In this document: in pieces, positions 1 to 9,886 of the stretch
Position numbering within the stretch: the first letter of the stretch is position 1
How the letters are laid out: each line of letters opens with the position of its first letter
From: Micromonospora craniellae
GTDB taxonomy: Bacteria > Actinomycetota > Actinomycetes > Mycobacteriales > Micromonosporaceae
Assembly (NCBI RefSeq): GCF_014764405.1
Contig: NZ_CP061725.1
Coordinates: forward strand, 6,014,001-6,078,000
DNA length: 64,000 nt
Direction: 5' to 3'
Translations under genes and position numbers: made by a program
The notes under the pieces: generated by a model
Databases searched by the model: none
Told to the model about the DNA's origin: nothing
Seen by the model: the letters and a program-made list of their open reading frames with translations, nothing else

Positions 1-1
1 G

Positions 2-571
2 GAGGCCGGTGACTGGGACACCGCGATGAGGGTGACGCTGGAGGTGTTGTCGGCGTTGGAGTCGGGGGCGGCTGACGGGAGCGCGAATCTGTTGGCGTTG
101 TGGGGGGCGCTGAACTTCGAGGCCGCGTACACGTCTGCTCGTGCTGGTGAGGAAGGTCGTGCCTGGCGGTACTGGGACCGCGCGGACCAGGTGGCGCAGC
201 GCCTGCCGGAGGGCTTCTATCAGCCGCAGACGTCGTTCTCCCGGGTCGTCATGGGTGCTCACGCGGTGACGGTGGCGGTGGAGTTGCAGCAGTCGGGCGA
301 GGCGGTGCGGCAGGCCCGTCGTCATGATGCGGCGGCGATTCCGTCGAGGCCGCGTCGGGCACGCCACCTGATTGAGGTCGCGCGGGCGTACTACGGCAAG
401 GACGACAAGGAAGCGACCGTGGCGGCGCTGCGGCAGGCGTACGACTCGGCTCCGGAGACGATCCGGTTCAACGGGTACGCCCGTCAGATCACCGTGGACC
501 TGCTCGACGGTCCGCGTTCCACCCGGGACGACGCTCGTGACCTGGCGGCGAAGGTCGGACTCGTCTCCTGA
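2..571 (+). CDS. XRE-family regulator, C-terminal TPR part (5' end outside window)
   Basis: The reading frame is already open at base 2 (EAGDWDTAM...) and runs to a TGA at 569-571, so this is the 3' part of a longer gene; the internal ATG at 26 is not a convincing start. The visible 180 or so residues are helical and rich in Ala, Arg and Leu, with repeated helix-turn-helix pairs like the TPR-type sensor half of actinobacterial XRE regulators. The DNA-binding half would lie upstream of the window. The assignment rests on resemblance to the C-terminal half of such regulators and on the complete XRE/TPR gene at 1213. The ligand is unknown. It is followed by a coupled pair of very small genes, and the same order recurs after the gene at 1213. 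Confidence 0.6.
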   Translation, partial: EAGDWDTAMRVTLEVLSALESGAADGSANLLALWGALNFEAAYTSARAGEEGRAWRYWDRADQVAQRLPEGFYQPQTSFSRVVMGAHAVTVAVELQQSGEAVRQARRHDAAAIPSRPRRARHLIEVARAYYGKDDKEATVAALRQAYDSAPETIRFNGYARQITVDLLDGPRSTRDDARDLAAKVGLVS

Positions 572-726
572 ACCAGGGGTAGGAACCTTACCCAACCCAC
601 TCGGCCACCGAACGTAGCTTCTCGCTCACGGGATGCGGTGGTCGGTGCGAGTCACGCCCGGCCGCCGTGTCCCTCAGCCAGAGGGCGACGATGCTGCCGC
701 CCTCGTGAGCGACGAGGGAGAGACAC

Positions 727-828
727 GTGCGGCGCGTCTGCAACTGCGGAGCCGACCTGCCGTGCCGGGCCCGGCATCGGATACCGATCAACCGAGGGCA
801 CTGGCCGCAGGCGGAGGACCAGCGGTGA
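727..828 (+). CDS. 33-residue Cys-rich micro-protein
   Basis: A GTG at 727 preceded by a purine-rich GAGGGAGAG opens a 33-codon frame. It contains a CNCGADLPC cluster followed by a basic stretch ending in RGHWPQAEDQR. The TGA at 826-828 overlaps the GTG start of the next gene in a GTGA, implying translational coupling. The same CxCGADLPC...RGHWP segment forms the C-terminus of the 123-residue protein at 2532, so this looks like a short paralogue of that domain. Three cysteines in a tight cluster suggest metal binding, but this is inference. The coding call depends on the paralogue and the overlap, because the ORF itself is tiny. Confidence 0.5.
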   Translation: MRRVCNCGADLPCRARHRIPINRGHWPQAEDQR

Positions 829-1085
829 CCAGCCACGGTCCGGTCATGCCGATCTGGAGCTGCGGGGGCTGCGACATGCCGTGGCCGTGTCCGACGCGGC
901 GGCGGGAGCTGCGCGCGGAGTACGCGGACGCGTCGGTGTCGCTGGCGCTCTACCTCGGTGCCTATCTCGTCCAGGCCGCCGAGGACATGCCCTGGGCACC
1001 CGCCGGCGCCCTGCACCGCCGCTTCATCGGCTGGACCAGACAGCCGCCGGAAGCACAGCAGCGAACTACAGGTCGCGGACGCTGA
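825..1085 (+). CDS. Small conserved Cys/Trp-rich protein, copy 1
   Basis: The start is the GTG at 825 inside the GTGA overlap, with GGAGG at 813-817, giving 86 residues. Longer in-frame extensions upstream would overlap the micro-gene at 727. The N-terminus carries MPIWSCGGCDMPWPC, three Cys in a CxxC plus C arrangement reminiscent of a zinc knuckle, followed by an Arg-rich turn, two predicted helices and an HRRFIGW motif near the end. It is nearly identical over about 70 residues to the protein encoded at 2974, so the pair is a duplication. The function is not recognised. Its place directly after an XRE/TPR regulator suggests a small partner of that regulator. Confidence 0.65.
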   Translation: MTSHGPVMPIWSCGGCDMPWPCPTRRRELRAEYADASVSLALYLGAYLVQAAEDMPWAPAGALHRRFIGWTRQPPEAQQRTTGRGR

Positions 1086-1212
1086 CGGACCCCGCCGCAC
1101 GGACGCCCAGAACTTGCAAGCGAGGGGTCCTCCACGCGCGACGTGTCGGGGTACCGTCCGACTAGGTGGTGACCGTTGAGGTCGCCTGGCCTCTTGAGCT
1201 TGGAGCGGCGCT

Positions 1213-2409
1213 ATGGCCTCGTCCGTCGACCCGTGCTTCGGGGTAGCGCTGCATGAGTTTCGGGAGCGGCGCGGTCTGTCGCTTCGCTCCCTCGGGCAGC
1301 TCGCCCATCGGAGCAAGAGCCATCTGCACGAGTTGGAGGCGGGGCTCAAGGCTCCGACGGTCGACACAGCTCGTCACCTGGACCGCGTTCTCGGCGCGGG
1401 AGGTGTGCTTGCCCGGTTGGTGGAGGCGCCGATCGACCACGCTGCTGAGGCTGGCGAGTTGCGAGCGAGAGTCGCCGCCAGTGACGTCGGCGGAGATGTG
1501 CTCGATCGGATCGAGCAGGGCGTCGACGATCTTGCCAGTTCCTATCCGACGATGGCCCCTGCGGATCTTCTGCCGTTGGTGCGGCGGCATCTCGCCTATG
1601 TCGGGCGGTTGTTGGACGGGCGGGTCACGCTTGCTCAACAGCGGCGGCTGCTGGTTGCCGGTGGCTGGTTGGCGGTGCTGCGTGCGACCGTGCACATCGA
1701 CCTGCGGCAGAGGGCCGCTGCGGCTGCCCACTTGCGAGCCGCCCGTGATCTCGCCGAACATGCTGAGCATGGCGAGATCCAGGCATGGTGTCTCGAAACC
1801 CGCGCCTGGGACGTGCTGACTCAAGGTGACTACCGGACGGCGCTTGATCTTTCCCGTCAGGCACAGCGGATCGCTCCGAAGGGGAGTTCTGCCCGCATCC
1901 AGGCGACTGCTCAGGAGGCTCGTGCGTGGGCTCGGATCGGGGATGTCGGTGCTACCCGACGAGTGTTGGACCGGGTGGAGCGGCTGACGGCGAACCTGCC
2001 TGTTCCTGAGCGAGCCGAGCACCACTATCGCTACGACCCGGCCAAGGCCGCCGCGTACACGGCCACGACTTTGGCGTGGGCGGGTGACCCCGGTGCCGAG
2101 CAGGTAGCGCGGGCGGTGTTGGCCGACCTGGATCCGTCCGGCGATGGGGGAGCGCGACCGCGCCGGTCCGCATCGGCCCGTCTCGACCTTGGTCTTGCCC
2201 TGGTCGCTGCCGGTCAGCCGGATGAGGCGGTGGCTCTGGGTGCGCAGGCGGTGGCGTCCGGGCGGGTGGTGCCGTCGAACTGGTGGCGGGCTGCGGAATT
2301 GCTGGCGAAGGTGGAGCAGTCGGGGACGCCAGAGGCGGCGACGTTGCGTGAGGCGTGCATCGAATACGCGCCGGGGCGGCAACCACCAGCGGACAGCACA
2401 CCTAGTTAG
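1213..2409 (+). CDS. XRE-family regulator with TPR-like sensor region
   Basis: 398 residues. An N-terminal helix-turn-helix of the XRE/Cro type spans about residues 9-62 (FRERRGLSLRSLGQLAHRSK, then a recognition helix ending HELEAGLKAP). The remainder, about 100-390, is all-helical with repeated Ala/Leu/Arg helix pairs typical of TPR sensor regions, as in many Streptomyces and Micromonospora regulators. The ATG at 1213 has GGAG about 9 bases upstream. Such proteins usually bind a small molecule or peptide through the TPR part, but no ligand can be read here. The gene stands alone between two small-protein modules and probably governs one or both of them; this is inferred from position only. 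Confidence 0.85.
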   Translation: MASSVDPCFGVALHEFRERRGLSLRSLGQLAHRSKSHLHELEAGLKAPTVDTARHLDRVLGAGGVLARLVEAPIDHAAEAGELRARVAASDVGGDVLDRIEQGVDDLASSYPTMAPADLLPLVRRHLAYVGRLLDGRVTLAQQRRLLVAGGWLAVLRATVHIDLRQRAAAAAHLRAARDLAEHAEHGEIQAWCLETRAWDVLTQGDYRTALDLSRQAQRIAPKGSSARIQATAQEARAWARIGDVGATRRVLDRVERLTANLPVPERAEHHYRYDPAKAAAYTATTLAWAGDPGAEQVARAVLADLDPSGDGGARPRRSASARLDLGLALVAAGQPDEAVALGAQAVASGRVVPSNWWRAAELLAKVEQSGTPEAATLREACIEYAPGRQPPADSTPS

Positions 2410-2531
2410 CGGACGCTCACCCTCTGGCTCTGTGGGCGTGTCCGACGTGACGCTGGACCTCACTGAAACCGGGCGCGGACGAGGCACATCAGCAGGTGCC
2501 CTCCATGCCCTGACTACGGAGGGCCGGCCAC

Positions 2532-2903
2532 ATGACGGTGAATATTCGACTCCTGCGGAGAGTTGTCAGCCGGTACTTCCCGTCATCGCCCTCGGCGGCT
2601 CCCGGCATCGGAGAACGCATCCAGGCAATTGAGCAAGAGGCCGCCCGGCGACGGTTGTTGGACCTCGCGCGAGGCGTACCACCGCACCCGGCGTCGGGTG
2701 GGGATGCCTTGTGGTCGAAGCGGCGCATCTCGTACGACGAGTATCTGTCGGCCACGGCACTGACCCTCGCCCGCCGGCATCGGCCGGTCTGGTGTTGGCG
2801 GCGATGGCGGCGGGTCTGTCGGTGCGGAGCCGACTTGCCCTGCCAGGCCCAGCTCCGAATCTCGATCGAGCGCGGCCACTGGCCCGGGACCGGTGAGCGG
2901 TGA
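2532..2903 (+). CDS. 123-residue protein with CxCGADLPC C-terminus
   Basis: ATG at 2532 follows CGGAGGG. The first 90 residues are basic and helical with no recognised domain; the last 35 repeat the Cys cluster CRCGADLPC and the RGHWP motif of the micro-protein at 727. Its TGA at 2901-2903 overlaps the GTG of a 25-codon ORF (GTGA), which in turn overlaps the GTG at 2974, so three genes form a translationally coupled chain. Function unknown. The Cys cluster suggests a structural metal site. Against the shorter copy at 727, this one either gained an N-terminal domain or the first lost it. Confidence 0.6.
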   Translation: MTVNIRLLRRVVSRYFPSSPSAAPGIGERIQAIEQEAARRRLLDLARGVPPHPASGGDALWSKRRISYDEYLSATALTLARRHRPVWCWRRWRRVCRCGADLPCQAQLRISIERGHWPGTGER

Positions 2904-2977
2904 GCGGTGCGGAGCAAGCGATCCTGGCGGACCACCTTCGAGGACGTGACGGCTGGTTTCTGGGCGGTGTGCGGTGA
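2900..2977 (+). CDS. 25-residue micro-ORF bridging two coupled genes
   Basis: The frame starts at GTG 2900, which overlaps the upstream stop by GTGA, and ends at TGA 2975-2977, which overlaps the downstream GTG start by another GTGA. It encodes VSGAEQAILADHLRGRD followed by GWFLGGVR. Two exact 4-base overlaps flanking a 26-codon frame are unlikely by chance in an otherwise 70-base spacer, which is the main support. The peptide may be functional or may simply ferry ribosomes to the next gene. No family is recognised. Confidence 0.45.
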   Translation: MSGAEQAILADHLRGRDGWFLGGVR

Positions 2978-3261
2978 CCGTCCACGGTCCGGTCATGCCG
3001 ATCTGGAGGTGCGGGGGCTGTGACCTGCCGTGGCCGTGTCCGACGCGACGGCGGGAGCTGCGCGCCGAGTACGCGGACGCGCCGGTGTCGCTGGCGCTCT
3101 ACCTCGGGGCCTACCTCATCCAGGCCGCCGAGGACATGCCCTGGGCACCCGCCGGCGCCCTGCACCGCCGCTTCATCGGCTGGACCAGACAACCGCCGGA
3201 CACACAGCAACGAGGCACAGCAACCATGCCAACCGAAACCGAACACCGCCAGACCGGATGA
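2974..3261 (+). CDS. Small conserved Cys/Trp-rich protein, copy 2
   Basis: GTG at 2974 lies in a GTGA overlap with the preceding micro-ORF; 95 residues. It has the same MPIWxCGGCDxPWPC motif, Arg-rich turn, LALYLGAYL helix and HRRFIGW segment as the protein at 825, differing at a handful of positions and in a polar 20-residue tail. The near-identity at DNA level as well points to recent duplication or gene conversion. Function unknown; a structural zinc site is plausible from the Cys spacing. It closes the second regulator/small-protein module, just before the diguanylate cyclase gene. Confidence 0.65.
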   Translation: MTVHGPVMPIWRCGGCDLPWPCPTRRRELRAEYADAPVSLALYLGAYLIQAAEDMPWAPAGALHRRFIGWTRQPPDTQQRGTATMPTETEHRQTG

Positions 3262-3383
3262 CCTCGTACGACACCCGATCCGACCAGCCTGCCGTGATCG
3301 CACACCGAACGGCGGCGAATCGTCACGGCGGATTCATGTCGTAACATCGTCCTGTTTCTTTCCTGGGCGGTGCGGAGGACCGC

Positions 3384-4979
3384 ATGGACGATGTGACCCT
3401 CCGGGCGCTGCGACTCGTCGAGGAGGCCCAGACCGGCGCCGCCGCCCCGGCGTTGGCGACCGCCGAGACGACGCTGCGCGAGGCCACCGGTGAGATCGCC
3501 GACGGACCGGCGGCGATGCATTTCGCCCGGGTGGTGGCGTTGACCCGGCTCGGCGAGCTGCGTGCCGCCGTCGCCGCCGCCGACCTGATGCTGGCCGCCG
3601 CGGACCGCGAGGGCAGTGCCGGATGGCGGTCGTGCGCGCTCTCGCTGCGCGCCACCCGGCGGCTGCGCGTCGGTGACCAGGACATCTCCGAGTACGACGT
3701 GGAGGCGGTGCTGCGGGACCTGGTCAGCGCGGAGACCGCCCTGCTCGTCGACGAACCCGACCCGGTGATCATGGGCAACGCGCACACCGGGATCGCCATC
3801 GGCTACGCCCAACTGCGTCTCTACGAGTTGGCCGCGCCGCAGTTCGAGGCGGCCTACGAGACGACCCGGCACCCTCAGTACCCGGACAACGGCAACCGGG
3901 CCATGTGGCTGTGCAACCTCGCCGAACTCAACCTCCAGTGGGCACTGGAGCTGTACCAGGTGGGTCAGGTCGCGGTGGCGGAGCGGCACACCACCATCGC
4001 CGAGTCGCACGCGACCCGGGCGGCGACCGAGGCGTCCGGCCCGCAGGCGCGGGTGTGGCGGCTGCTGGCGCTGCTGTACGCCGCCTGCGCCCGCGCCGAC
4101 CGCCAGGACCCGGCCAGCGCGGCGACCGACATCCCCCGGTACGCGGCCCTGCTGGAGGACTCCGGCCTGCGGCAACAGCAGGAACTGCTGCTGTGCCGAC
4201 CGTTCCACGCCGTCGCGTTGCGCCGTTCGGGGCGACCGGGTGAGGCGCTACGGGTCATCGAGCAGGCGGTGTCCGCCCTGCCGGCCGAGACCGACTGGCT
4301 GATCTCGGCGGCCCTGCACCGGACGCACGCGGTGCTGCTGACCACCAACGGTTCGTTGGACGCCGTACCGGGGCTCACCTACGGTGACGCGCTCGCCGAA
4401 CTGCTCTGGCGGCAACGGCACCGCTGGCTGCACACGGCGATGACCATGCAGTCGTACGACGTGTTGCGCTGGCAGCACGAGCAGGCCGAGCGGGCGGCGC
4501 AGACCGACCCGCTCACCGGCGTCGCCAACCGCCGCGGGCTCGACGTCTTCCTGCGGAACCTGGCCGCCACCGGCACCTCCGCCGACCGGCTGGTGGCGGT
4601 GCTGGCGGTGGACATCGACCGGTTCAAGCACATCAACGACTCGCTGGGCCACGCCGTCGGCGACGAGGTGCTGCGGGCCGTGGCGCAGGTGCTCACCGCC
4701 AGCGTCCGTAAGGGCGACTTCGTGGCCCGGCTCGGCGGCGACGAGTTCGTCGCGATCCTGCCCGACGCCGACACCGCCGACGGCACGAAGGTCGCCCGGC
4801 GGGCGGTGGCCGCGGTGGCCGGTATGGCGACGTGGAGCGCTCGGGTGAGCGTCGGCGTGGCCAGCGGGCCGGCGTACTCCGTCGGCGACGCCCTCACCCA
4901 GGCCGACCGCGCCATGTACGCGGCAAAACGCGCGGGCGGAAACCAGGCGACCTACCGCCCGGCGGCCGTCGAGCAGTGA
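3384..4979 (+). CDS. GGDEF diguanylate cyclase with helical (TPR-like) sensor region
   Basis: 531 residues; ATG 3384 has GGAGG about 7 bases upstream. Residues 1-360 are helical repeats without membrane segments, so this is probably a cytoplasmic sensor. The C-terminal GGDEF domain (about 370-525) shows DPLTGVANRR, the metal-binding VDIDRFKHIND loop, and the signature GGDEF at residues 451-455. RKGD at 442-445 sits exactly five residues before it, matching the allosteric I-site RxxD, so product inhibition by c-di-GMP is expected. With all signature residues intact it should make c-di-GMP from two GTP. No EAL or HD-GYP domain is attached. In actinomycetes c-di-GMP controls development through BldD-type regulators; a link to the small-protein modules upstream is unproven. 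Confidence 0.9.
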   Translation: MDDVTLRALRLVEEAQTGAAAPALATAETTLREATGEIADGPAAMHFARVVALTRLGELRAAVAAADLMLAAADREGSAGWRSCALSLRATRRLRVGDQDISEYDVEAVLRDLVSAETALLVDEPDPVIMGNAHTGIAIGYAQLRLYELAAPQFEAAYETTRHPQYPDNGNRAMWLCNLAELNLQWALELYQVGQVAVAERHTTIAESHATRAATEASGPQARVWRLLALLYAACARADRQDPASAATDIPRYAALLEDSGLRQQQELLLCRPFHAVALRRSGRPGEALRVIEQAVSALPAETDWLISAALHRTHAVLLTTNGSLDAVPGLTYGDALAELLWRQRHRWLHTAMTMQSYDVLRWQHEQAERAAQTDPLTGVANRRGLDVFLRNLAATGTSADRLVAVLAVDIDRFKHINDSLGHAVGDEVLRAVAQVLTASVRKGDFVARLGGDEFVAILPDADTADGTKVARRAVAAVAGMATWSARVSVGVASGPAYSVGDALTQADRAMYAAKRAGGNQATYRPAAVEQ

Positions 4980-5046
4980 TCCGCGAACCCGTGGTCGACA
5001 TCGGCGACTACTGTGTGTGCGATAGTCGGCGACGGAGGAGGACCAC

Positions 5047-5160
5047 GTGAAGCCCTGGCACCTTACCGCTGTGGTGATCACCGTGGCGCTGCTCGGATTC
5101 GTCGTCTGGGTCGTCATCGCATTCCTTCAGGGCCGGCGCGGCGGTCCGTCGGATCGGTGA
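5047..5160 (+). CDS. 37-residue single-pass membrane protein
   Basis: A GTG at 5047 follows a strong GGAGGAGG and opens a 38-codon frame ending TGA at 5158-5160. The peptide is MKPWHL (GTG read as Met), then about 22 hydrophobic residues (TAVVITVALLGFVVWVVIAF), then a basic tail QGRRGGPSDR. This is the pattern of a small membrane protein with the C-terminus inside. No family is recognised. It lies 67 bases downstream of the cyclase gene on the same strand and could be cotranscribed. Confidence 0.55.
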   Translation: MKPWHLTAVVITVALLGFVVWVVIAFLQGRRGGPSDR

Positions 5161-5255
5161 CGCCGGGCCGGTCGCCGTTCGGGCACCGGGCCGCCGGTGT
5201 GCTGACAGTCCGGTCGGGCACCGGGCCGCCGGTGCGGCGCGTCGGTCGGGGCGGC

Positions 5256-5261
5256 TACCCT
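5256..5261 (+). promoter_or_regulatory. -10 hexamer TACCCT, leaderless-type
   Basis: TACCCT lies 6 bases before the GTG at 5268, so transcription would start at or next to the start codon. It is the main reason for choosing that start. Confidence 0.45.
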
Positions 5262-5267
5262 GCGGCG

Positions 5268-5798
5268 GTGGCTGTCGACGCGGAACGGTTGGCGGCGTCG
5301 TTGGCGGTCCGGCTCGACGCGGTCACCTTCACCGACCTGACCGTTGACCAGGTCACCGCCCGGCTGATCGACGAGGTCGTGCACTGGGCGGGGGAGCAGG
5401 GCTGGCGGGTCTACCGGCGCGCGCCCAGCGTGGTGCCGTTGCCGCCGCCGATGTCGGATCGGCAGTCGGTCCTCGACGTGGCGTGTGCCCGCCCGGACGG
5501 ACCGCCGGTCGTCGTCGAGGTCGACCATGGCACCCGGCGGCGTACCTGGGACAAGCTGCTCGCCGAGGCCGACGCCGGGCGCGTACCGCTGTGGGTGCGG
5601 TGGGGCGCCGGCCGGTTCGCCGCACCGCCGCCGCCGATCCTGATGGTCACCTGCGAGGTGTCCGGGCGGACGGACCCGGCCGGCGGACGTCTGCACAGTC
5701 GGCTGCCGCGCACCGACATGCCGCCGCCGGCGCACTCCGCCGCGCGGGTCGGCGAGGCGTCCCCCGTCGAGCTGCCGCTCCCGCCGCCCGGATCCTGA
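5268..5798 (+). CDS. Hypothetical 176-residue protein, possible nuclease-like fold
   Basis: The start is placed at GTG 5268, just after the TACCCT element; longer versions of the frame upstream have no ribosome site. About residues 60-115 read as alternating strands with SVLDVACA, then VVVEVDHGTRR, then a helix with WDKLLAEA. A D...ExD...K order of this kind is seen in PD-(D/E)xK-like folds, but the match is weak and unproven. The C-terminal 40 residues are Pro-rich and probably disordered. No operon partner: the next gene is convergent. Confidence 0.55.
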   Translation: MAVDAERLAASLAVRLDAVTFTDLTVDQVTARLIDEVVHWAGEQGWRVYRRAPSVVPLPPPMSDRQSVLDVACARPDGPPVVVEVDHGTRRRTWDKLLAEADAGRVPLWVRWGAGRFAAPPPPILMVTCEVSGRTDPAGGRLHSRLPRTDMPPPAHSAARVGEASPVELPLPPPGS

Positions 5799-5846
5799 CG
5801 GCTACCTACCCGACCTCCGGTGCGGGCCGGCGCTGAGCCTGGCCGG

Positions 5847-8237
<2,391 letters not shown>

Positions 8238-8286
8238 CGTGTCTCCCTCTGTCTTACCCGCATCCCGCACCCGGCCGGACAGCGGT

Positions 8287-8706
8287 TCAGGCGACCTGCT
8301 GGATGCGGATCAGGTTGCCGGCAGGGTCGCGGACCGCGCAGTCGCGTACCCCGTACGGCTGGTCGGTCGGCTCCTGGACGATGTCGGTGTCGCCGGCCTG
8401 CAACTGCTCGAAGGTGGCGTCGACGTCCCGGGTCGCCAGCACGATGCCGGCGTACGTGCCCTTCGCCATCATCTCGGCGATGGTGCGGCGCTCGTCCTCG
8501 GTGACGCCCGGGTCGGCGTGCGGCGGGTGCAGGACGATGGAGGTGCCGGGCTGGTCGGGTGGACCGACCGTGATCCAGCGCATCCCGCCGTACCCGACGT
8601 CGTTGCGGACCTCGAAGCCGAGCGTGTCCCGATAGAAGCGCAACGCGGCGTCCGGGTCGGTCTGCGGGAGGAAGCTCGCATGAATGGTGATGTCCATGCC
8701 GGTCAC
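8287..8706 (-). CDS. VOC (glyoxalase/bleomycin-resistance fold) protein
   Basis: 139 residues if the GTG at 8706 is used, which overlaps the stop of the upstream AraC gene by GTGA; an ATG at 8697 is an alternative that removes three residues. The sequence has the two beta-alpha-beta-beta-beta modules of the VOC fold, with ALRFYRDTLGFEVR early and the closing VRDPAGNLIRIQQ strand. Members bind a divalent metal and act as glyoxalases, dioxygenases or drug-binding proteins; the substrate cannot be read from sequence. Coupling to the AraC gene suggests joint regulation. Confidence 0.8.
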   Translation of the reverse strand: MTGMDITIHASFLPQTDPDAALRFYRDTLGFEVRNDVGYGGMRWITVGPPDQPGTSIVLHPPHADPGVTEDERRTIAEMMAKGTYAGIVLATRDVDATFEQLQAGDTDIVQEPTDQPYGVRDCAVRDPAGNLIRIQQVA

Positions 8707-9152
8707 GTTAGTTGCGGCTGCCTGACCTGTGCTTCTCGATTCCTGATCGGTCTGGTGACCTGCTTCGACAGGCAGGCCGGGAGGCCCGCCGTCGCCTCGG
8801 TCGCCTCGCGTCGGTAGACACTCGGCGGCATACCGACCAGCTCGGTGAAGCGGCTGCTGAACGTGCCCAACGAGGCGCAGCCGACCGCGAAGCAGACATC
8901 GGTGACGCTCAGGTCGCCGCGCCGCAGCAACGCCATGGCGCGCTCGATGCGCCGGGTCATCAGATAGCCGTACGGTGACTCGCCGTAGGCGAGCCGGAAC
9001 TGCCGACTGAGGTGCCCGGCGGACATGTTCACCCCACGGGCGAGCGCCTCGACGTCGAGTGGCTGGGCGTACTCGCGGTCGATCCGGTCCCGGACGCGGC
9101 GCAGTCGCGCGAGATCGCGCAGGTGGGCCGCTTCGGCGGGGCTGCTGGTCAC
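8703..9152 (-). CDS. AraC-family transcriptional regulator (short form)
   Basis: 149 residues, mostly one AraC-type double helix-turn-helix domain: the first motif around ALARGVNMSAGHLSRQFR, the second around SVTDVCFAVGCASLGTFSSR, followed by the family signature FTELVGMPPSVYRR. There is no N-terminal ligand domain, as in other short AraC members that are commonly paired with a VOC gene. Its stop codon overlaps the VOC start by four bases, so the two are translated together; the VOC protein is the likely regulatory target. Confidence 0.85.
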   Translation of the reverse strand: MTSSPAEAAHLRDLARLRRVRDRIDREYAQPLDVEALARGVNMSAGHLSRQFRLAYGESPYGYLMTRRIERAMALLRRGDLSVTDVCFAVGCASLGTFSSRFTELVGMPPSVYRREATEATAGLPACLSKQVTRPIRNREAQVRQPQLT

Positions 9153-9212
9153 CCGCCGAATGGTGTCACGTCGCGGCGGAGATGCCCAGGACCACCGGAC
9201 CTCACATGAGCA

Positions 9213-9246
9213 GCGGGCCCCGGTCGACTCGTCGACCGGGGCCCGC
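9213..9246. terminator. Perfect 16-bp hairpin between divergent genes
   Basis: Arms 9213-9228 and 9231-9246 are exact reverse complements with a TC loop. It resembles a strong intrinsic hairpin but lies between divergently transcribed genes (AraC to the left, VOC to the right), where no gene ends. It may be left over from a lost gene or act as a binding site. Confidence 0.5.
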
Positions 9247-9361
9247 TCGCCCGGTGCGGAAGGTGGGAGCCGGGCCGTGCTCCATCAGCCTGCGGACGAC
9301 CGTCGTCGCACCCTCATGATTGGATCACCATCGTGGCCGGTGTCCCCGGCCGGGAAGGACG

Positions 9362-9886
9362 ATGACGGCTGTGGGTTCCTCCGAGGGGCGGGTGCCGCCG
9401 GTGCGGCAGTTGCGGTTGGTGGTCGAGGCCGACGACTACGAGGCGGCGGTGCGCTTCTACCGCGACGTGCTGGGCCTGCCCGAGCAGGCGGCGTACTCCG
9501 GCGGCGACGGCGCCGAGGTGGTGATCCTGGACGCCGGCCGGGCCACGCTGGAGATCGCCAACCCGGCACAGAAGCGGATGATCGACGACGTCGAGGTGGG
9601 CCGACAGGTCGCGCCGCGCATCCGGGTCGCGTTCGAGGTCGACGACGCCCAGGCCACCACGGAACGGCTGGTCGCCGAGGGCGCCTCCGAGGTGGCCCCG
9701 CCGACGACCACGCCGTGGCAGTCGGCGTACGGGTGGTCGACCTGGACGTCGAACTGTCCGAGGCGCAGCGGTTCGCCAACCCGACCGTGGTGGCGCATCC
9801 GGACGGCGGGGTCGTGGTGCTGGCCGGTGTCGACCGTGCCGTCTTCGTCGCCGGGCCGGACGCCGCACCGGTGCCGCTGCGGGTGA
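9362..9886 (+). pseudogene. VOC-family gene with replaced C-terminus
   Basis: From the ATG at 9362 about 123 residues match a VOC protein well: RQLRLVVEADDYEAAVRFYR, a central VAFEVDD strand, and the lead-in to the last motif, PPTTTPWQSAYG. The family normally continues with about 20 more residues ending in a DPDGLQLTLF-like strand. Here that strand is absent: after about base 9730 the frame turns into low-quality Trp/Arg/Ser sequence up to the stop at 9886, while a different frame becomes clearly coding. This looks like a deletion that joined the VOC gene to an unrelated gene. A sequencing error alone would not restore the missing strand, because the new frame does not supply it. Confidence 0.5.

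Noticed and set aside
588..1367. Minus-strand frame opposite the first small-protein module
   Set aside because: Mirror of the plus-strand module; a similar mirror exists at 2566-3303 only because the DNA is duplicated.
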